DNA of 64,000 nucleotides, from positions 1 through 64,000 of the forward strand of contig CAMIKG010000013.1 in NCBI GenBank assembly GCA_946221915.1. The letters run 5' to 3'. The translations under genes and the position numbers were made by a program. A model generated the notes under the pieces. The model ran no database searches, was not told where the DNA came from, and saw nothing but the letters and a program-made list of their open reading frames with translations. The stretch's first letter is position 1. Each line of letters opens with the position of its first letter. Positions 15,514-24,379 of the stretch are shown here, one piece after another. This stretch comes from an uncultured Erwinia sp. (GTDB lineage Bacteria; Pseudomonadota; Gammaproteobacteria; Enterobacterales; Enterobacteriaceae).

Positions 15514-16949
15514 TCGAGCCGCGCCAGTTTATCCACCGCCTGCACGATCTCTGCGGGCGTCAGCGCCGAGAAACCCAGCAGCCAGCCTGGCTGAGCGTTT
15601 TCCTGCTGGCTGTAGAGCGGCGATAAGCGCGGCAATAACATATCGCGGCTCATCGCCTGCTGCGTCAGCCGCTGTTCATCGCCTTTTAGCAGTTGCACGG
15701 TCAGCTGTAATCCGCCCTGGCTGTTCAGCGGTTGCAGGCATCCCACCAGTTTTTGTTCCAGCTGCTCCAGCAGCAGATCGCGGCGGCTGCGATACAGCTG
15801 GCGCATCAGGCGCAGATGGGCAGCAAAATGGCCCTGTTCGATAAACTCGGCGGTGACCGCCTGCGGCAGCTGCGCACTGTGACCGTCCATCACCGAGCGC
15901 AGACGCCGCAGTGGCTCGATTAACCCCGGCGGTGCGACCAGATACGCCAGCCGCAGCGAAGGGAACAGCACCTTGGAAAAGGTGCCGAGATAGATGACCC
16001 GCGCATCCTGCGCCAGTCCCTGCAGCGCTGGCATCGGTTGTTCGCCGTAGTAAAACTCACTGTCATAATCATCTTCAATCAGCCAGCTGGAGTGGCTGGC
16101 GGCGAGACGCAGCCACGCCAGCCGTCGCGGCAGGCTCATGGTGACGCCGGTCGGGTATTGATGCGACGGTGTGAGATACACCAGTTTGGGGTGCGTCTGA
16201 GCGCCATCAGCGGGCAGCTGTGCGCCTTGCGCATCAAGGCTCAGTGGGGAGAGCCGCGCGCCTGCGCTGATAAACGCGTTACGCGCGCCGGAATAGCCTG
16301 GCTCCTCCATCCACACCGTATCGCCACTGTCCAGCAACAGCAGCGACAACATCTGCAATGCCTGCTGAGAGCTGGTCAAAATCATGACCTGCTCGGCATC
16401 ACAACGCACGCCGCGCGACTGCGCCAGGTAGCGCGCGACAGCAGCACGTAACGGCGCATAGCCCTGCGCATCGCCATAGCGCATCAGCTGTTCGCCGTGG
16501 CGGCGCTGCAGACCGGCGCTGGTGCGCCGCCAAAGCGTATGGGGAAACGCACGCAGCTCCGGCGAACCGGCGGCAAACGCCTGCGGGAAGAGTGGATCGA
16601 AGCAGCCGCCCGTGGCGACAATGTGCTGACCACGGCCGGAAAGCGTCACCGCTAATGGAGCGCTCTCCACGCGTTTCGGCGCGGATGGCATGGCGATGGC
16701 GACAAAGGTGCCCTGACCGGTTTTGCGTTGCAGATAGCCTTCACTTTCCAGCTGGCTGTAGGCCGCTTCCACCGTCACGCGTGATAACGCCAGATCCTGC
16801 GCCATCAGCCGCGAAGAGGGTAAACGCTGCCCCTGCTGCAGCGTGCCGTCGGCAATCGCCTGGCGCAGCGTGGCGCTGAGTCGTTCACGGCGGGTATGGC
16901 CCTGCTGCGAGGCAAACAGGGCGATCAGCGGAGTGGTGGTTATCGCCAT
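15504..16949 (-). CDS. MocR/PdxR-type GntR regulator with aminotransferase-like domain
   Basis: A 481-residue regulator. The first 75 residues form a GntR winged helix (RQAIADGTLQQGQRLPSSRLMAQDLALSR, a standard signature). The rest is a fold-type I aminotransferase-like domain with the PLP-lysine region YLGTFSKVLFPSLRLAYL, so it probably binds PLP. MocR proteins usually control a divergent neighbour; here that is a rhodanese gene. Two direct repeats of aatgggtct lie in the shared promoter. PdxR (vitamin B6) is one member of the family, but no pdxST genes are seen here. Confidence 0.87.
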   Translation of the reverse strand: MAITTTPLIALFASQQGHTRRERLSATLRQAIADGTLQQGQRLPSSRLMAQDLALSRVTVEAAYSQLESEGYLQRKTGQGTFVAIAMPSAPKRVESAPLAVTLSGRGQHIVATGGCFDPLFPQAFAAGSPELRAFPHTLWRRTSAGLQRRHGEQLMRYGDAQGYAPLRAAVARYLAQSRGVRCDAEQVMILTSSQQALQMLSLLLLDSGDTVWMEEPGYSGARNAFISAGARLSPLSLDAQGAQLPADGAQTHPKLVYLTPSHQYPTGVTMSLPRRLAWLRLAASHSSWLIEDDYDSEFYYGEQPMPALQGLAQDARVIYLGTFSKVLFPSLRLAYLVAPPGLIEPLRRLRSVMDGHSAQLPQAVTAEFIEQGHFAAHLRLMRQLYRSRRDLLLEQLEQKLVGCLQPLNSQGGLQLTVQLLKGDEQRLTQQAMSRDMLLPRLSPLYSQQENAQPGWLLGFSALTPAEIVQAVDKLARLDYP

Positions 16950-16950
16950 A

Positions 16951-16983
16951 AATGGGTCTTATTGTTGCTATGGAATGGGTCTC
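16951..16983. promoter_or_regulatory. Direct repeats, probable MocR operator
   Basis: aatgggtctt (16951-16960) and aatgggtctc (16974-16983) are spaced 23 bp start to start, about two helical turns, between the divergent regulator and rhodanese genes. Direct repeats with this spacing are usual for MocR proteins. The first copy begins immediately upstream of the regulator's start codon, which suits autorepression. Confidence 0.55.
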
Positions 16984-17038
16984 AGTAATAAGGCCAATTT
17001 AGCATATTATGACGGCTTAACACTGGCAGGAGAGAAAT

Positions 17039-17491
17039 ATGCAACCTTATTCATCCGTACTGGCTTTTCCACCCCCGACGGCGCAGGAGAGCGAACAATG
17101 GCTGCGTCACAAGCTGGCGTATTACGCCGATGCCTGGGACGTGGCGGAGGATTTAGCGCGCGGTATCAGCGACATTGTGGTGATCGACACCCGCTCACCC
17201 GAAGCCTATCGCGCCGGGCATATCTGTGGCGCGGTCAGTTTTCCCCATCGCCTGATGACGGTGGAAAGCACGGCACAGCTGGATCGCAGCAAAGTGTATG
17301 TCACCTACTGCGATGGCATTGGCTGTAACGGCTCGACCAAAGGCGCGTGGAAACTGGCTGCAGCCGGTTTTCAGGTCAAAGAGTTAATTGGCGGGCTGGA
17401 TTTCTGGCGGCGTGATAATCATCCGCTGGCGGAAGGCGATGAGCCAGGAAACTGGCCGCAGTCGGCGGGGATGAGCGACTGCGGCTGTTGA
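17039..17491 (+). CDS. Rhodanese-like sulfurtransferase
   Basis: A 150-residue single-domain rhodanese. The landmarks are IDTRSPEAYRAGHI (near residues 49-62) and the active-site loop YCDGIGCNGS near residue 90, with two cysteines in or next to the loop and a CGC at the C-terminus. Such proteins pass sulfane sulfur or detoxify thiols; the specific partner is unknown. A GAG-type ribosome binding site precedes the ATG. It is probably regulated by the divergent MocR protein. Confidence 0.8.
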   Translation: MQPYSSVLAFPPPTAQESEQWLRHKLAYYADAWDVAEDLARGISDIVVIDTRSPEAYRAGHICGAVSFPHRLMTVESTAQLDRSKVYVTYCDGIGCNGSTKGAWKLAAAGFQVKELIGGLDFWRRDNHPLAEGDEPGNWPQSAGMSDCGC

Positions 17492-18532
17492 TTACAGCAG
17501 GATCCACATCAGCAGCAGAACTACCACCACCACCGCAAAAGCGGTAAAGGCCGGACGGTTCGCCAGCGGTTGCAGCACGGGCGGCAGGCTTCCCACCAGC
17601 GGGTGGTAAATCGGTTTCGGGTTCAGTTCGCTGTCGGCCAGCGGCATCTCCAGCTGTTTCTCGGCGCGGCGGCTGAAAATAAGGTTAAGCAGATCCTGCG
17701 CCTGCGCTGCGGTCAGTACCATCTGCGGCGTGGCCTGGAAACGCTGCAGGCTGTACTGCTCCAGCATCTGCTGTTCGGCACGGTCCAGCGGCTGTTTCAG
17801 CGAGGCTTCCACCAGTTGCAGCGTCGGTGCGCTGTGCTGGGTCAGCGTCTGGCGTGCCTGCAGGTACTGCGTCAGCAGCGGGAAGTGACGCGACGGAATC
17901 GGATCGCCACTGTTGAGATTGACCAGTTTCAGCACCGAGGTCCACAGCTTCACCGGCGATTCACCGGTGGCGGCCGCCAGGCGCGCAATCTGCTGATTCA
18001 GGGTATGGTGCTCGGCAGGCAGCAACATACGATCGGTGACGCTGCTGCGCTGCGGCTGCGGGATCGCCAGCTGGCCATTCTGCAGCATGGTGACCACCTG
18101 GTGCAGCTGATCCTGGGTCAGCGAACTCAGCACGGTATGACCAAACTGCTGGCGGATAAAGTCACTGACCGCCTGGCGATTATTGCCCTGCGGCAGCAGG
18201 TCGGTCAGCTGCTGGAACAGCTGGCGCGTAGCGTGGCTTTCCTGCACCTGGGTCAGACGGGTATTGAGGAACTGTTCCGCGGCAGGGAAGTGGCGCGACA
18301 GCAGTTCGCCATCGTTTTTCACCCCCACTTCATGGCGCAACCCGGCCCATAACTCTGCGGGTTTCAGCGTGCTGAGCGACATAATGCGTACAATCAGCCG
18401 TTCCAGCGTGGTGCGCTGGGCGGGAGAGAGTGGCTGATCGCCTGCGCCGCCTGTACGCGGCTGGCCTGGCTGCGTCGCAAGGGTTGCACGATCGCCGGGA
18501 AGCGGTGCACCGGGGCCACTGAGAGGTTGCAT
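17492..18532 (-). CDS. flk: Flk, flagellar biogenesis regulator
   Basis: A 346-residue protein resembling E. coli/Salmonella Flk (331 residues). It has a glutamine-rich soluble body, two similar halves (the RxxxLxRLIVRIMSL type and the KLWTSVLKLVNL type), and a single C-terminal membrane segment at about 327-345. Flk helps couple flagellar hook and filament assembly by preventing premature secretion of late substrates. It abuts the convergent rhodanese gene with no spacer. In E. coli flk also sits near pdxB. Confidence 0.88.
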   Translation of the reverse strand: MQPLSGPGAPLPGDRATLATQPGQPRTGGAGDQPLSPAQRTTLERLIVRIMSLSTLKPAELWAGLRHEVGVKNDGELLSRHFPAAEQFLNTRLTQVQESHATRQLFQQLTDLLPQGNNRQAVSDFIRQQFGHTVLSSLTQDQLHQVVTMLQNGQLAIPQPQRSSVTDRMLLPAEHHTLNQQIARLAAATGESPVKLWTSVLKLVNLNSGDPIPSRHFPLLTQYLQARQTLTQHSAPTLQLVEASLKQPLDRAEQQMLEQYSLQRFQATPQMVLTAAQAQDLLNLIFSRRAEKQLEMPLADSELNPKPIYHPLVGSLPPVLQPLANRPAFTAFAVVVVVLLLMWILL

Positions 18533-18639
18533 ACCATCATCCTTTCAAAACAGGTCAACATCCGGGGCACGCCGGAACGACGGGGTAGTAATTCGCTATG
18601 ATAACAATCCCGTCGTGGAATCGCCAGGTGTCGGCGGAA

Positions 18640-19542
18640 TTAACTCTGGCCTTCGCTGGCGGCGCGTCTGCTGCCCAGCAGCGGGGTGCGCAGTCGCTGA
18701 GCAAGCAGGACGCCGAGCAGGGTAATGCCGCCGCCGATATAGTGATAACTCTGCAGCGTTTCATGGAGAAACAGCACCGCGATAATGGCGGTAAAGATCG
18801 GCACCAGATTCATAAAGATGGAACTGGTGTTGGCTCCCATGCGGTGCACGCCTTCAATCCACAAAAACGGCGCGATCAGCGATGCCGGAATACCGGCGAA
18901 CAGCACCAGCGGGATATTGTGGGCCGTCAGCTCGACATCGGGCGCAGCAATAAAACCCGGCGTCAGCAGCAGCACGCCAAACACAATCTGGACGTACAGG
19001 CTTTGCCAGCCGGGCAGGGTAATCGACCAGCGTTTGGTCAGCACGCCATACAAGGCGTAGGACGCCGAGGCGGCGAACATCATCACTTCCCCCTTCCCCA
19101 GACCGTGATTCAGTAACTGCTGCGGCTGCCCCGCGCTCACCAGCCACACCAGGCCGCCAAACGACAGCAGCCCGCCCAGAACAATGCCCAGCGTGGGCGT
19201 CAGGCGCAGCAGCACAAGGCTAATCAGTACCGTAAGCAGCGGGATCATGGCGTTGAGAATGCCCATAAAGGTCGCGCTGACGCTGTGCGCCGCATAGTAG
19301 GCGAGGCTCTGATACAGCACCATGCCCAGCAGGCCAAGGATAAACAGTTTTCCCCACTGCTGTTTCACCTGCTGGCGATTACGCCACACCCCTGGCAGCA
19401 CAAAAGGCGTCAGAGTTAACAGCGCCAGCAGCCAGCGATAAAAGGAAATCGCCGCCGGATCGATGGCGCTGGCCGACAGCTTGCTGACCACGGCATTGAC
19501 TGACCAGATCAGCACGGCGAACAGGGGAAACAGGAAATTCAT
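18640..19542 (-). CDS. EamA/DMT family transporter
   Basis: A 300-residue membrane protein with about ten hydrophobic segments in two EamA repeats (residues about 1-140 and 150-285). The family exports amino acids, purines or other metabolites. The substrate is unknown. The gene is divergent from an AraC-family regulator with 99 nt between them, so it is likely that regulator's target. Confidence 0.85.
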   Translation of the reverse strand: MNFLFPLFAVLIWSVNAVVSKLSASAIDPAAISFYRWLLALLTLTPFVLPGVWRNRQQVKQQWGKLFILGLLGMVLYQSLAYYAAHSVSATFMGILNAMIPLLTVLISLVLLRLTPTLGIVLGGLLSFGGLVWLVSAGQPQQLLNHGLGKGEVMMFAASASYALYGVLTKRWSITLPGWQSLYVQIVFGVLLLTPGFIAAPDVELTAHNIPLVLFAGIPASLIAPFLWIEGVHRMGANTSSIFMNLVPIFTAIIAVLFLHETLQSYHYIGGGITLLGVLLAQRLRTPLLGSRRAASEGQS

Positions 19543-19641
19543 AGCGACTCTCTTCTCTTTTACGTTGCCGCAGCAGTGTAACGCTGTCAGTTTTTGTTAA
19601 GATAGTGAGAATCAGACAATTTCAGCCATCAACCGGACAGA

Positions 19642-20421
19642 ATGATCAAACAAGTCACTTATCAGACGCCTGAGCACGCCCGCGACGCGCGCTTTTTCTT
19701 TCGCTATGAGCAGACCACCGCGCGTACCGAGTATCTGCCGCATCATCACAGCTGGGGACAGGTGATTTTTGTTAAAGCCAGCGTGCTGGCGATTAATGTC
19801 GACGGTAAACGGCTGCTGACGCCAGCGGAGTTTCCGGTGTGGATCCCGCCGGGCAAACTGCACGCCAGTTACAATGACAAGCCCATCAACCTGCAGACCT
19901 TTAATTTTCCCGCCGAAATGTGTGATGGCCTGCCGTCTGACGCCTGTTTGCTCAAAGTCGGGCCGATAGTCAATGCGATTATCGCCGAATGTACGGCGCG
20001 TCAGCTGCTGACGCCAGTTGATGAGGCGGACATGCGGCTGTGTGAGGTGCTGCTTGACCAGCTGAAGAAAGCGCCGCCGCTGGAGAGCTATCTGCCGCAC
20101 AGCGACGATAAATATCTGGCGCCGATTCTGCAGGCGCTGGAGGATAACCCGGCGGATAACACCACGCTGGCGCAATGGGCGCAGCGCGTCTATACCACTG
20201 AGCGCACCCTGTCGCGTCGCTGCCAGGCACTGCTTGGCATGTCTTTCAGCGAATGGCGGCAGCGCCTGCGGTTTCTGCATGCGATCTCCCGGCTGGAGCA
20301 GGGCATGCCGGTGCAGCATGTGGCGCTGGACCTGGGTTACAGCTCGGCATCGGCACTGATTGTGATGTTCCAGCAGCAGTGCGGTATGACGCCGGAACGC
20401 TACCGCCAGCGTAACGCGTAG
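19642..20421 (+). CDS. AraC-family regulator, NimR-like
   Basis: A 259-residue regulator with an N-terminal cupin (HHHSWGQVIFV near residue 35, IPPGKLHASY) and a C-terminal AraC-type double HTH (TTERTLSRRCQALLGMSF, then HVALDLGYSSASALIVMF). The layout matches E. coli NimR, which controls a divergent exporter. Here the divergent gene encodes an EamA transporter, so control of efflux is the best guess. Confidence 0.85.
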   Translation: MIKQVTYQTPEHARDARFFFRYEQTTARTEYLPHHHSWGQVIFVKASVLAINVDGKRLLTPAEFPVWIPPGKLHASYNDKPINLQTFNFPAEMCDGLPSDACLLKVGPIVNAIIAECTARQLLTPVDEADMRLCEVLLDQLKKAPPLESYLPHSDDKYLAPILQALEDNPADNTTLAQWAQRVYTTERTLSRRCQALLGMSFSEWRQRLRFLHAISRLEQGMPVQHVALDLGYSSASALIVMFQQQCGMTPERYRQRNA

Positions 20422-20495
20422 CGGCTAATTTCTGTCGCAGGCGGCAACAATATGGCAGAATATTGCCCCTCTGTTATCAATGCAGGAATCAATAC

Positions 20496-21623
20496 GTGAA
20501 AATCCTCGTAGATGAAAATATGCCGTATGCGCGCGAACTGTTCAGCCGCACCGGTGAGGTTGTTGCTGTGCCAGGACGCGCTATTCCTCAGCAGGCGCTG
20601 GACAGCGCCGCAGGACTGATGGTGCGCTCCGTCACCAAAGTGAACGCGACGCTGTTAGCCGGCAAAGCGGTGAAGTTTGTCGGTACTGCGACTGCTGGCA
20701 CCGACCATATTGATGAGGATTTTCTTGCCGAACAGGGCATCGCTTTCTCCGCAGCCCCGGGCTGTAACGCCATCGCGGTGGTGGAGTATGTGTTTTCCGC
20801 GCTGCTGCTGCTGGCGGAGCGCGATGGTTTCCAGCTCGCTGACCGTACGGTGGGGATCGTCGGCGTCGGTAATGTCGGCAGCCGCCTGCAGGCGCGGCTG
20901 GAAGCGCTGGGTATCCGCACCTTGCTGTGCGATCCGCCGCGCGCCGATCGCGGTGACGCGGGCGAATTCCATCCGCTCTCCACGCTGGTGGCCGAAGCCG
21001 ATATCCTGACTTTCCATACGCCACTGTTTAAAGAGGGGCCGTATCAGACGCTGCATCTGGCGGATCGTGCGCTGCTGCAGGCGTTGAAGCCGAACAGCAT
21101 TCTGATCAACGCCTGCCGGGGTGAAGTGGTGGATAACGCAGCGTTGCTCGATGTGCTGCAACAGCGCGACGATCTCAGCGTGGTGCTGGATGTCTGGGAA
21201 CCTGAGCCTGATCTGTCGCTGCCGCTGCTGGATAAAGTGGACATCGGCACTGCGCATATCGCCGGTTACACGCTGGAGGGCAAAGCGCGCGGCACCACCC
21301 AGGTATTTGAAGCCTGGACACACTATCTGGGTCAGGCGCAGCAGGTGGCGCTGGACAGCTTACTGCCGCCGCCGGAGTTTGGCCGCATTACCCTGCACGG
21401 GCCGCTGGATCAGGCAACGCTAAAACGTCTGGTGCATCTGGTGTATGATGTGCGCCGCGACGATGCACCGCTGCGTAAAGTGGCGGCGATTGCCGGTGAG
21501 TTTGACCGTCTGCGCAAGAATTATCAGGAGCGACGCGAATGGTCGTCGCTGCATGTGCAGTGTGATAACGCCGAAGCGGCGGCACTGCTGAGTAAACTTG
21601 GTTTTAATGCGGTGTATCAGTAA
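20496..21623 (+). CDS. pdxB: PdxB, erythronate-4-phosphate dehydrogenase
   Basis: An NAD-dependent D-2-hydroxyacid dehydrogenase of the DXP-dependent pyridoxal phosphate pathway; it oxidises 4-phosphoerythronate. The 375-residue protein begins MKILVDENMPYA, as in E. coli (378). The Rossmann motif GIVGVGNVGS is near residue 121, and an Arg, a Glu and a His of the family's catalytic triad are present (INACRGE, DVWEPEP, AHIAGYT). The start is GTG 20496 with AGGAA upstream. Confidence 0.96.
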   Translation: MKILVDENMPYARELFSRTGEVVAVPGRAIPQQALDSAAGLMVRSVTKVNATLLAGKAVKFVGTATAGTDHIDEDFLAEQGIAFSAAPGCNAIAVVEYVFSALLLLAERDGFQLADRTVGIVGVGNVGSRLQARLEALGIRTLLCDPPRADRGDAGEFHPLSTLVAEADILTFHTPLFKEGPYQTLHLADRALLQALKPNSILINACRGEVVDNAALLDVLQQRDDLSVVLDVWEPEPDLSLPLLDKVDIGTAHIAGYTLEGKARGTTQVFEAWTHYLGQAQQVALDSLLPPPEFGRITLHGPLDQATLKRLVHLVYDVRRDDAPLRKVAAIAGEFDRLRKNYQERREWSSLHVQCDNAEAAALLSKLGFNAVYQ

Positions 21624-21735
21624 CCATTCGCCTTTCCCTGCGAGGCAGGGGAAGCGTCTTAGCGGAAAAATCTGAATCAACGGGCGGTGTCATCACCGCC
21701 TTCTGTTTTTGTGTCATTGTCTGGAGTAAACCAAC

Positions 21736-22746
21736 ATGTCTGACGGCTGGAATATCGCGCTTTTAGGCGCAACAGGCGCAGTAGGGAACGCTTTACTGGA
21801 ATTGCTGGCGGAACGTCAGTTCCCGGTTGGTGAGTTATATTTGCTGGCCAGTGAGAACAGTGCCGGAGAGAACATTCGCTTTGACGGTAAAACCGTGCAG
21901 GTAACGGATGCCGCGGAGTTTGACTGGTCGCAGGCGCAGCTGGCGTTTTTTGTCGCCGGTCGCGACGCCACGGCGCGCTATGCCGAAGAAGCCGCTAATG
22001 CCGGTTGTCTGGTGATCGACAGCAGCGATCTGTTCGCGCTCGACCCGGATGTGCCGCTGGTGGTGGCGGATGTTAATCCGCAGGTACTGGCGGATTACCG
22101 TAACCGCAACATTATCAGCGTGGCGGACAGTCTTACCAGCCAACTGCTTTGCGCTATTAAACCGCTGGTGGAGCAGGCCGGTCTGAGCCGTCTGCAGGTG
22201 ACTAACCTGTTGTCGGTATCGGCATCAGGCAAAGCGGCGGTGGATTCGCTGGCGGGTGAAAGCGCGCGCCTGCTGAATGGCATTCCGGCGGACGAGCATT
22301 TCTTTGGCCGCCAGCTGGCATTTAATATGCTGCCGCTGCTGCCGGACAGTGCGGGCAGCGTGGCGCAGGAGCGCCGTCTGGTGGATCAGGTGCGCAAAGT
22401 GCTGCAGGACGACGGTCTGCCGATTTCGGTCAGCTGCGTGCAGGCGCCGGTGTTCTACGGTAATGCGCAGATCGTACATCTGGAAGGGCTGCGTCCGCTG
22501 TCGGCTGAAGAAGCACGTGACGAGCTGGCGCGTTCTGAAGATATCGTGTTGTCTGAGGAAGACGAATATCCGACGCAGGTCAGCGATGCTTCCGGCAACG
22601 ACCAGCTAAATGTTGGCTGCCTGCGTAACGATTACGGCGTGCCGGAGCTGCTGCAGTTCTGGTCAGTCGCAGACAATATCCGCTTTGGCGGCGCGCTAAT
22701 GGCGGTGAAAGTCGCTGAGAAACTGGTGCAGGAGTATCTGTACTGA
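21736..22746 (+). CDS. usg: Usg, aspartate-semialdehyde dehydrogenase-like protein
   Basis: A 336-residue homologue of aspartate-beta-semialdehyde dehydrogenase (GATGAVGNALLELL at the N-terminus). At the position where true ASADH has its catalytic cysteine, the sequence reads LLSVSASGKAAVDSL, with serine and no cysteine, so enzymatic activity is unlikely. This is known for Usg. The gene is fixed between pdxB and truA in enterics, and its stop overlaps the truA start by one base. Confidence 0.93.
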   Translation: MSDGWNIALLGATGAVGNALLELLAERQFPVGELYLLASENSAGENIRFDGKTVQVTDAAEFDWSQAQLAFFVAGRDATARYAEEAANAGCLVIDSSDLFALDPDVPLVVADVNPQVLADYRNRNIISVADSLTSQLLCAIKPLVEQAGLSRLQVTNLLSVSASGKAAVDSLAGESARLLNGIPADEHFFGRQLAFNMLPLLPDSAGSVAQERRLVDQVRKVLQDDGLPISVSCVQAPVFYGNAQIVHLEGLRPLSAEEARDELARSEDIVLSEEDEYPTQVSDASGNDQLNVGCLRNDYGVPELLQFWSVADNIRFGGALMAVKVAEKLVQEYLY

Positions 22747-23546
22747 TGTCCGAGGCCACCATTAAGCTGGCGCTGGGCGTCGAGTACGATGGCAGCCGTT
22801 ACTACGGCTGGCAGCGCCAGCAGGAAGTGCGCAGCGTGCAGGCGCGTCTGGAGCAGGCGCTGTCGCAGGTTGCTAATCATCCGGTCAATGTGTTCTGCGC
22901 CGGACGCACCGATGCTGGCGTGCACGGCACAGGGCAGGTGGTGCACTTTGAAACCACCTCACAGCGCAAGGATTCCGCCTGGACGCTGGGGGTGAACGCT
23001 AACCTGCCGGATGATATCGCGGTGCGCTGGGTGAAGGCGGTGCCGGACGAGTTTCACGCGCGCTTTAGCGCCACCGCTCGCCGCTACCGCTATGTGATTT
23101 ACAATGAGCGGCTGCGTCCGGCGATTCTGGGCGCGGGCGTGACCCATTTTTACCATCCGCTGGATGTGGAAAAAATGCAGCGTGCCGGGCAGTGTCTGCT
23201 GGGCGAAAACGATTTTACCTCGTTCCGTGCAGTGCAATGTCAGTCGCGCTCGCCGTGGCGCAACGTGATGCATCTCAATGTGGCGCGCTACGGCAGCTAC
23301 ATTGTGGTGGATATTAAGGCGAATGCCTTTGTCCATCATATGGTACGCAATATCGTCGGCAGTTTGCTGGAGATTGGCTGCGGCAACCAGCACGAAGGCT
23401 GGATGGCGGAGCTGCTGGCGGCGAAAGATCGCACACTGGCGGCGGCAACCGCGAGAGCGGAAGGATTGTATCTGGTGGCGGTGGATTATCCGGAGCATTT
23501 TGCCTTACCACGTCCGCCAATGGGACCACTGTTCCTGGCGGATTAA
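22746..23546 (+). CDS. truA: TruA, tRNA pseudouridine(38-40) synthase
   Basis: TruA makes pseudouridine at positions 38-40 in the anticodon stem-loop of many tRNAs. The 266-residue protein carries the catalytic aspartate, Asp56, in GRTDAGVHGTGQ, and the conserved FHARFSATARRYRY and FVHHMVRNIVG segments. It is translationally coupled to usg through the overlapping TGATG. Confidence 0.96.
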   Translation: MSEATIKLALGVEYDGSRYYGWQRQQEVRSVQARLEQALSQVANHPVNVFCAGRTDAGVHGTGQVVHFETTSQRKDSAWTLGVNANLPDDIAVRWVKAVPDEFHARFSATARRYRYVIYNERLRPAILGAGVTHFYHPLDVEKMQRAGQCLLGENDFTSFRAVQCQSRSPWRNVMHLNVARYGSYIVVDIKANAFVHHMVRNIVGSLLEIGCGNQHEGWMAELLAAKDRTLAAATARAEGLYLVAVDYPEHFALPRPPMGPLFLAD

Positions 23547-23566
23547 ACAGGAGTGAAGGGAGAGTT

Positions 23567-24226
23567 ATGGATTTAATTCGTTTTGTAGTCGATTTTATCC
23601 TGCATATTGATGTTCACCTGGCAGAGCTGGTTGCGCAGTATGGCATCTGGATCTACGCCATTCTGTTTTTGATTCTGTTCTGTGAAACCGGGCTGGTGGT
23701 GACGCCGTTCCTGCCGGGCGACTCGCTGCTGTTTGTCGCGGGCGCGCTGGCGGCATTGCCGGGTAACGATCTCAATGTGCATCTGATGGTGACGCTGCTG
23801 GTGAGTGCCGCTATCCTGGGGGATGCGGTGAACTACACGATTGGCCGGCTGTTTGGCGAACGGCTATTCAGCAATCCGAACTCGAAAATTTTCCGTCGCA
23901 GCTATCTTGATAAAACCCATGCGTTTTACGCGCGTCATGGCGGAAAAACCATTATTCTGGCGCGTTTTGTGCCAATCGTGCGTACTTTCGCACCGTTTGT
24001 CGCCGGGATGGGGCATATGTCCTATCGCCACTTCGCGCTGTATAACGTTTCCGGCGCGCTGCTGTGGGTACTGCTGTTCTCCTATGCAGGTTACCTGTTT
24101 GGCGATCTGCCCATTGTGCAGGAAAACCTGAAATTACTGATTGTGGCGATTATTATTGTATCGATTTTGCCGGGTGTGATTGAGGTGATTCGCCATCGCC
24201 GCGCCGCCCGACAGCAGAAACAATAA
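23567..24226 (+). CDS. dedA: DedA family membrane protein
   Basis: A 219-residue inner membrane protein of the DedA/SNARE-associated family, with about five hydrophobic segments. It carries the conserved motif F-x-R-F-x-P-x-x-R (ARFVPIVRTFAPFVAG near residue 128) and an early acidic FCETGLVVTPFLPGDS. Family members act in membrane homeostasis, proton-motive force maintenance and lipid carrier recycling. It has the usual place between truA and accD. Confidence 0.93.
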   Translation: MDLIRFVVDFILHIDVHLAELVAQYGIWIYAILFLILFCETGLVVTPFLPGDSLLFVAGALAALPGNDLNVHLMVTLLVSAAILGDAVNYTIGRLFGERLFSNPNSKIFRRSYLDKTHAFYARHGGKTIILARFVPIVRTFAPFVAGMGHMSYRHFALYNVSGALLWVLLFSYAGYLFGDLPIVQENLKLLIVAIIIVSILPGVIEVIRHRRAARQQKQ

Positions 24227-24379
24227 CCACAAAACACCATAACTGTGGCGGACGGACCAGATTTCTGTCCACAGCAACCGCAGGTTATGGTTTAATGAGC
24301 GACATTTACGGCCTGCTGAAATCGCTTTCAGCAGCAACAAGAAAACTGGTTTCACCAGGTTCAAACAGAAAGGTCATCA

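Noticed and set aside
21736..22746. Functional aspartate-semialdehyde dehydrogenase
   Set aside because: The catalytic cysteine is replaced and the locus is the conserved usg position.
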